This document shows positions 57,989 through 64,000 of a stretch of DNA of 64,000 bases, in pieces. The translations under genes were made by a program, and so were the position numbers. A model generated the notes under the pieces. It ran no database searches, was not told the origin of the DNA, and saw only the letters and a list, made by a program, of their open reading frames with translations. This DNA comes from Alnus glutinosa (Eukaryota > Streptophyta > Magnoliopsida > Fagales > Betulaceae), in NCBI RefSeq assembly GCF_958979055.1, contig NC_084888.1, positions 1,692,001 to 1,756,000 on the forward strand, given 5' to 3'. How positions within the stretch are numbered: position 1 is the first letter of the stretch; every line of letters starts with the position of its first letter.

Positions 57989-58228
57989 GAGTATCAACCG
58001 TCGGCTGTTGGATATTTCTGCTTTGAGAGCCCCTTCTGTTTGGTTATGGTAGAAAATATGGGTTTGTTGCCCATCAATAACCGGTCGACACGTCAGCTAA
58101 AAAATTAAAACCAAAAAATTAAAATGCTGTTGATGTACGGAATCGCTTCTCTTCGTTCTTTCTTCTTCTGTTCTTTTTCTTTCCTTTTACTAGGACACGG
58201 TGAGGCAGAAGGAGAGAGTGGGTTCGAG
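57989..58228. other. Intergenic, TTC-rich
   Basis: No gene seen. A TTCTTCT-rich stretch lies near 58148-58185. Confidence 0.3.
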
Positions 58229-58560
58229 GGGGGGAGATCGGGGGAGAGAGTGAAACAAAGAGAGAGATACTGTCTCAGAGAGAGAGGATTCGATCGACGG
58301 TGAGCCAGCGCTAGAGGAGCAGGTCCGGTTATGGGTCGTCAACCAGTGGCTGGAGGCACAATTTTCGGTGGCCATAACCGACTTCCGGCTAGGCAGGGAC
58401 GGTCCGGCAATTCCTATGGAGCAGGGTTGGCGCCGATTAGAGCTGAGAACACCGGAGATGCGCTGAATGGGTTTGAGAGGGGGAGATAAGGAGAGTGAGA
58501 TCGGGGGAGAGAGTGAAATAGAGAGAGAGAGAGATGTTGTCGGAGAGAGAAAGAGAGATG

Positions 58561-58591
<31 letters not shown>

Positions 58592-58695
58592 GAACAGAGA
58601 GAGGATCCGATTGCTGGAGGAGCAGGAGGCGACGTCCGATTATGGGTCGTCGACTGGAGAACTGACTTCGGGCGAGGCAGGGATGGTCCGGCAAG
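58229..58695. repeat. Tandem duplication of a GA-rich segment
   Basis: Two copies of about 200 bp, at about 58229-58412 and 58490-58695, share ATCGGGGGAGAGAGTGAAA, GAGAGAGGATTCGATC/GATCCGATTG, GGAGCAGG, TTATGGGTCGTC and CAGGGA.GGTCCGGCAA. The second is longer because its (GA)n tract (58565-58590) expanded. Frames through it are low complexity (Arg-Glu or Ser-Leu repeats) and not accepted as genes. Confidence 0.75.
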
Positions 58696-60995
58696 GGCTT
58701 TGCAGACTGAACAGTAATTGGAGGCTTTGGAGCTTTGCTTGTCGATTGATTTGAGAAATGGAGGTTTTGCTTGTGTGTGTTTTGCATATTTTCATTTGGT
58801 GTAATATGCTGATGTGTCTGTTTTTTATTAGAGGGCATAAAGAACTTGGTTTTTACCAAGTCCGAACTGAAGTTATTCCCTTAAGCTTTAGATGAACATC
58901 ATGGATAGGTTTGAAAAAAAAATTAATTAATTTTTTATAGGATCTGTAACAAAATTAATATGAAATTAATAAATTAAGATTGAAAAGTCTGATTTATTAA
59001 ATTAAATTAATTTATATAATTTTATATTTACGCTTTGATAAAATCTAAATCCGACAACAAAACATAAAATTATGATACCCCTAAGTTCCACATAACAATT
59101 GATATGTGAACACTTAGAATGGAAAAATTAGGGACACTTTTCCTACCCTAAGAAGCTTCTACGAAAGTGGAAACTCCGAGATCAAGAAGTGGGAAATCAA
59201 TGGAAGAGTTAGGTGAGAATGCTTTAAAAAAGAAAAAAAAAAGGACAATTGTGGGAATCCAATATTATTTCAACCAACGCACTTGTAAATTATTATGTCC
59301 AAAGGACTGTTGAGATTATTTTGAAGGGGTCTCCATTATAATTATGGGTTCAAAAAAGAGAGAGAAAACGCCAAAGAAATGTCACACATTTTGTATTGAC
59401 TATTGAGAGGCTTAGCTGGGTGTGAAGGAATGGTCATTTTTACACGGCACATCAAATCTGAATAGAAAAAATATCCACCAATAATAAAAGCATTCCATTC
59501 AATTTCCACTCTGGGACCACTCGCCATCAGACCGTCACTCCCATCAAGTCGGTTCCGTTTCTTAGCATTCGAAAATGATTTTTTCTTTTATATATATTTT
59601 GATTCAAAAACATGACATAAAAATAAATATTATTTTAAATATTTTGTATTTTAAATTGTTTGATAATGTTTTAATTTTGATAAAAGAAAACATAAAAAGA
59701 CACACAAAAAAAAAAAAAAAAAAAAAGAGTTTTAACAAATAAAGCCTTTTAATTAATGTCTTTGGAAATCAGAATAGATCAAAGTTTTAACTTTTTATAG
59801 GCCAATCCGCTTCTCCTTTTAGAGTATAGCGTGGAATATTAAACAAAAATAAATGAAATAATTCTACGACTTTGTTCTTTGGAAAATACTTGGCTGTTTC
59901 TCCAAGTCGTTCCATTTCCAAATTCCAAATTCCAAATTCCAAATTCCAAGGGGCACGCATTGGACAAATGTTTGGTTGGAGATGTGGTGGGCGAGTAGCA
60001 TTGGACAATTCTTTGGTGAAAAAAGTGGTGTAATTTGACTCTCTGTGGGTGTCGGCATCAAAAACATGGAGTCGGAGGACCCAGTCAGTCTAAGTCAGCA
60101 ACCAGTTTTGCTCAAACCATTATTTTTTTCAAAGGATATGGGGTCCTCCTCCTCTTCTTCTTAGTGCTTTCGCTTTGATTTCCCAAGAATGTGACAGTAA
60201 CGAAGAAAACAATTTACAAATAAACAAAACAGTGCAGGTTTTTGGCTTAGATTTCAATGCTACCTTAAAATTCGCAGGACTTGGAACTCTAAAACAACGT
60301 GGGAATAGAGGTCAAGCACGAGGGGAAAGACTCCGCTGGTAAGCACTACAAAAGCTGTTGGTTGTTGATCTGCCAAAGCTGTTTTGAGTCAATGCGACTT
60401 GGTACTTGAGCAGCCCTCCAATTCAGACCAAATATTAATACTAATAAAATTGATAACCATGGCACTGTCACTGGCACCGACTTTTAGGAAAAATGCTTTG
60501 GGGTGTTATTATAATTTTCCAACAATTCTCTTACCCCCTGCTGACCTCTCAAATTTAATTATTTAATATGATAAGTTTTATGTATATTTATAAACTGAAA
60601 TGGCGTTATTACGTTAATTATAATTAAATTTAATTATTTAATAATCGATGCGGTAACTGTAAATGAACTGTTAATCAATTTATAATAAAAATTATGAAAA
60701 AAAAAAAAAAAATCATATTTAGCTCCTTAATATGATTTAAATTTAATTTAGATCCTAAATCAAGTTTTCATCTTGTTTGGATTTAATTTTTAGGTTTTCA
60801 ATTTAAAAATTAAGGTCTTTAGATTTTGTCTAAATTTTAAATTGATTCCTCTATTACTTTACACTCAAAGTTAATAATTTTTCAGTTGTCACATTTGTTT
60901 CATTTGACACTCTATTACGAACCTCCGTAACAGGCATTGAACAATAATAATTATGATAATTTGGGTAGATTTGTGTAGGATAATTCGAGGTATTC
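58696..60995. other. Intergenic, no gene recognised
   Basis: AT-rich. Only simple features are seen: an AAATTCC tandem (four to five units, about 59919-59949), an A run at about 59705-59726 and TATATATA patches. No coding domain. Confidence 0.4.
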
Positions 60996-61215
60996 TGGGC
61001 TTCCTAATGTTATGATTATTCGAAAAACCTTAAAAAACTCCCAAGCAACTACAAGAGTTGTCTAATAATTTCTTCTTGATATTATTTCATTACTCAATAC
61101 TCTATTTATAGGGTTACAAAGCTGAAAATATGGAAATGATAAATAAATAAATATTACTAAACCTAATGAGATAATTAATTCCCTTATATCCTTCCTAATA
61201 GAAAACCAATGAGCA
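60996..61215. mobile_element. Possible solo LTR fragment
   Basis: CAATACTCTATTTATAGGGTTACAAAGC with flanking GATTATTCGAAAAACC and CCTTATATCCTTCCTAATAG resembles the TATA and transcript-start region of a plant copia LTR read in reverse. Ends and target duplication are not defined. Confidence 0.3.
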
Positions 61216-61777
61216 AGAATCCAAATCCCTAAACATATTTTATTTAGTCATCTAGGCATTATATATAATTTCATGAATGCCCTTCTCACATAGCCCTAGC
61301 CCCTAAGTATGTAACACACTTTAGGGTTCATGGTAGCACCTAATACAATTTCAATGTCCATGTGAGCATCAAACTTAATGATTTTTTATCTAATGTTACA
61401 AATCTAGAATATTAGGATGACGAAAAATGTGGTTTTTGTTTATAGAGTTGGGTCTTTTTTTTTTTTTTTTTTTTTTACGAATGACTTGGCGCTTAATGAT
61501 ATATCATTGATATTAAGTGCTGATATGGACATTGATGTGTCAATTGAGACATACATTAAATATGACAAACTATTATTTTGAGAAAAAAAATGACAGAAAG
61601 ACTTATTTAAAATTTGTGTAAAATCTAAGGACCATTTTATTGAAATTAGAAGCTCAAGAATTAAATTCAAATAAGATAAAAACATAAGAACTAAATATGA
61701 TTTTTCCCTAAAAATTATAGTACCCCTAACAACTCTTTTATTTGAAAAATATGATCTATCTTTAAAAAAAAAAAAAG

Positions 61778-62169
61778 GGTAATTACTTTTTCCCCTTATG
61801 AACTACCAAAAAATGCACGATGCCCCCATGAATTACCAACTCGATCAAAATAGAGCATTCAACTACCAAAGATAACTATTTTCCCCCATTCCGTCAGTCA
61901 TACGCCGTTTTACCCTCATTTTCTTCCTTTTTTTCCCTATAAACTACCACCATCTTCCTCTTTTCCCCCCATGAACTACCATCATCTTCCAACATGCTCC
62001 CATATAAAACGGCATATGACCCGTTGACCGTTTGTTTTAACCCCTTTGACTGACGGAAGGGGGAAAAATAGTTGTCTTTGGTAGTTGAATGCTCTATTTT
62101 AGTCGAGTTGGTAGTTTATGGGGGCATTGCGCATTTTTTGGTAGTTAATGGTGGAAAAAGGTAATTACC
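61778..62169. mobile_element. Long-TIR MITE upstream of the RING gene
   Basis: 392 bp with inverted ends of about 130 bp. The left is GGTAATTACTTTTTCCCCTTATGAACTACCAAAAAATGCA and the right ends in TGCGCATTTTTTGGTAGTTAATGGTGG and GGTAATTACC. Both flanks are poly-A-rich, so the target duplication cannot be read. The middle repeats CCCTATAAACTACCACCATC and CCATGAACTACCATCATC. The 'ACTACCA' motifs link it to the 39963 element. It sits about 110 bp before the predicted first exon of the RING gene. Confidence 0.7.
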
Positions 62170-62279
62170 AAAAAAAATAAAATAAAATAAAATAAAATCT
62201 ATCTTCATTTTTATTACAAGGCCCAAAGTGAAATTCATCTGGCTGTTTCATAGCCCATAGAAAGATGCATAGCGAGTCA

Positions 62280-62440
62280 GCGGCGGCGGCGCTGACCGAC
62301 TAACCGTATAAGTTGGGAAAGATCGGAAAAACTTTGAAACTTCCACGGAGTTATTACTTATTAGGTTTTCGGAGACTACCGCTGTGGTTCCGAATTCGAT
62401 CTCCGATAAAACCCAATTCGCGTACCTATCAATCAGAAAG
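62280..62440 (+). other. 5'UTR exon 1 of the RING gene (predicted)
   Basis: A GC-richer patch (GCGGCGGCGGCGCTGACC) and coding-like composition end at a good donor AATCAGAAAG|GTCAGTAC (62440/62441). The acceptor TTATTACAG|GCATTC is at 63326/63327, 33 bases before the start codon. The transcription start is not known. Confidence 0.5.
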
Positions 62441-62745
62441 GTCAGTACTACTCGAATCTCAATCTAGGATCTTCGTTAATTTTTTGTTCAATTGAGTTTC
62501 TGAATTTCGTTGGTTAAGCTTAGCATGTTTATCCTGATTCTTGTTATCCATCTGGGTGCTATAATTTTGAGGATTTTTCAAATTGGGTATTATATAAATC
62601 TTTTTGGGGTCTCTTACATATAACTTGATTGCTTATTTACTTTGATCTGATTGTTATTTGAGGGACTTGAAGAAATCTAGGTCTTGGTTTGATTAGGAGA
62701 CGTTTCTGATTTTTAGCTCGTTATAGGAACAGCAATAGCCATATT

Positions 62746-63080
62746 TTTTTCTTGGATGAATCAAAATCTTTATAAACCAAACACCAAAGAACCACACCTA
62801 AAGGTCAAGCTAATCACAGGGCAAAAGGAACAAACAACCCACAAGCCCTACCACAATCAAACAAACTACACAACAGACAAAAAACACGCCCAAAAACCAG
62901 CAGGCCTCAAACAAAGCCACTCAACAAATACAACCTCAAAACTGCAGAAAGCAAATAACAATCAGCTAACTACAGAAAAATGCCATGAAGATTCCACAAA
63001 TCAGCAAGATGAAGATTCAAAGATGAACGTTTATAAGGACCCTTGGCAATGACACGAGCCCGGATCTCCCACTTGATCTT
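62746..63080 (-). mobile_element. 5'-truncated LINE in the RING gene intron
   Basis: 335 bp flanked by a perfect 15-bp duplication AGCAATAGCCATATT (62731-62745 and 63081-63095). The T run at the left is the poly(A) tail on the minus strand. The minus-strand 5' part reads KIKWEIRARVIAKGPYKRSS followed by LNLHLADLWNLHG and a stop, which looks like the C-terminal end of a plant L1 ORF2. The A/C-rich plus strand differs sharply from the surrounding intron. Confidence 0.82.
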
Positions 63081-63359
63081 AGCAATAGCCATATTGATCT
63101 CCCTTGGGCTCATTTTGATTTAAAGTCTTTATTTTTATCATTTTTTTAGCGACCATTCTTTTATGTACGTATTGGCTTTCATAATATATATAAAAATGTA
63201 TAATGATTTGTAATCACGTTTTGGTTTGTTCTTGTATATTAGCTTTGGAGAAATTTGTATCTTATACTGATGGAGTTGGTATTTTTTTTCTTGTGGTGTT
63301 GATTGTGGATTTGTTTGTTATTACAGGCATTCATTTTGGAGTTTTTGGGAGCTTGAGAG

Positions 63360-64000
63360 ATGGCAAGTGGATTTGGGGAATCAACAACGAGTGTGCCACA
63401 GCAAAACCCGTCTTGCTCAAGCAATAACGTCAATGACGCGGGCGATTTTGAATGCAATATCTGCTTTGATTTAGCTCAAGACCCAATTGTTACACTTTGC
63501 GGCCACCTCTTCTGTTGGCCATGTCTATATAGATGGCTCCACCATCACTCTCATTGCCAGGAATGCCCGGTTTGCAAGGCCGTCATTCAAGAGGAGAAAT
63601 TGGTTCCTCTATATGGAAGGGGCAAAACACAGAGTGACCCACGATCAAAATCGTATCCAGGTATTGACATTCCTAACCGTCCGGCAGGGCAACGGACCGA
63701 AACTGCTCCTCCTCCTCCCCCGGAAGCAAATCAGTTTAACTTTAGCAATCATGGCTTTGGATTTAGGGGGGGGTTTGGGCCAATGGCGACGGCTAGGATT
63801 GGTAACTTCACGCTGGCTACTGCTTTTGGTGGTCTGATTCCGTCCTTATTAAATATTCAGTTTCAAGGCTTCCCGGACGCAACTGTGTATGGACAGACTT
63901 CTGGGTTTCCCTATGGGTTTAGTACGTATCATGGGGCCCATTCTCTCAGGTTCCACCCACCAGCCCGTCGAGGACAGCATGCTGATGTTGTTTTGAAGAA
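63360..64000 (+). CDS. RING E3 ubiquitin ligase, RNF5/RNF185 (RMA-like), partial
   Basis: At least 213 residues are in the window and the frame is still open at the edge. It begins MASGFGESTTSVPQQ. A C3HC4 RING follows: C32-x2-C35-x11-C47-x-H49-x2-C52-x2-C55, then C69-x2-C72 (motif LCGHLFCWPCLYRWL). After the RING come VPLYGRGKTQSDPRSK and IPNRPAGQR, a proline-rich stretch and a Gly/Phe-rich region. This is the layout of plant RNF5/RNF185-like (RMA-type) ligases, which sit in the ER membrane by C-terminal transmembrane segments and act in ER-associated degradation. The membrane part is beyond the window, so the anchor is inferred. The ATG at 63360 follows a 5'UTR intron. Coding sequence is uninterrupted by introns as far as seen. 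Confidence 0.92.
   Translation, partial: MASGFGESTTSVPQQNPSCSSNNVNDAGDFECNICFDLAQDPIVTLCGHLFCWPCLYRWLHHHSHCQECPVCKAVIQEEKLVPLYGRGKTQSDPRSKSYPGIDIPNRPAGQRTETAPPPPPEANQFNFSNHGFGFRGGFGPMATARIGNFTLATAFGGLIPSLLNIQFQGFPDATVYGQTSGFPYGFSTYHGAHSLRFHPPARRGQHADVVLK

Noticed and set aside
58437-58859. Minus-strand frame of 140 residues with Ser-Leu repeats
   Set aside because: Low complexity from the GA microsatellite, with no recognisable domain.

Overview
The window is nuclear DNA of a flowering plant, most likely a woody eudicot. It is AT-rich and dense in mobile elements. It carries a plastid-type GGPP synthase, a plant MCU, a plant HOS3-type ELO protein, UPF0496/DUF677 genes, a plant tRNA-Asp, Ty1/copia and L1-type elements, and many MULE, PIF/Harbinger and hAT-like MITEs. 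The species cannot be fixed from sequence alone.

Layout. 1-4700: intergenic, with hAT-like and MULE-type MITEs and a long hairpin. 5163-6302 (+): intronless geranylgeranyl diphosphate synthase. 7254-13585: a tRNA-Asp gene split by a dead L1-type LINE (7325-13571), which itself holds a nested retroposon (11826-12978). 14270-34251: a cluster of three UPF0496 genes. Copy A is at 21067-22161 (+), copy B at 29506-30600 (-) and copy C at 33112-34251 (+). Copy A has a transposon carrying an S-receptor-kinase fragment in its promoter (14326-15379) and a copia element in its 5'UTR (16239-20919). A leftover promoter (22930-23104) follows copy A. Its homology ends almost exactly where that of copy B begins, which points to an inversion of about 8.3 kb (23105-31438) that separated copy B from its promoter. 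The inverted segment also holds an AKT1-like exon fragment, a Helitron end, a poly(A) retroposon and an intact-looking tRNA-Asp.

34252-45800: gene-poor and AT-rich, with a Pack-MULE-like element (39963-40727), a TRIM-like pair of direct repeats and simple repeats. 45928-48217 (+): two-exon mitochondrial calcium uniporter. 48218-56750: no convincing gene, but a series of MITEs, several with clear target-site duplications. 56753-57619 (-): ELO-like (HOS3 type) membrane protein with a degenerate histidine box. 57620-62200: intergenic. 62280 to the window end (+): an RNF5/RNF185-type RING E3 ligase gene that runs off the edge, with a LINE fragment in its 5'UTR intron.

The housekeeping genes are unrelated to each other, as is normal in plants. 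The only functional cluster is the UPF0496 family. Its history can be read as an old duplication (C versus A/B), a recent tandem duplication (A/B, about 97% identical proteins), separate insertions into A, and an inversion that cut B from its promoter.
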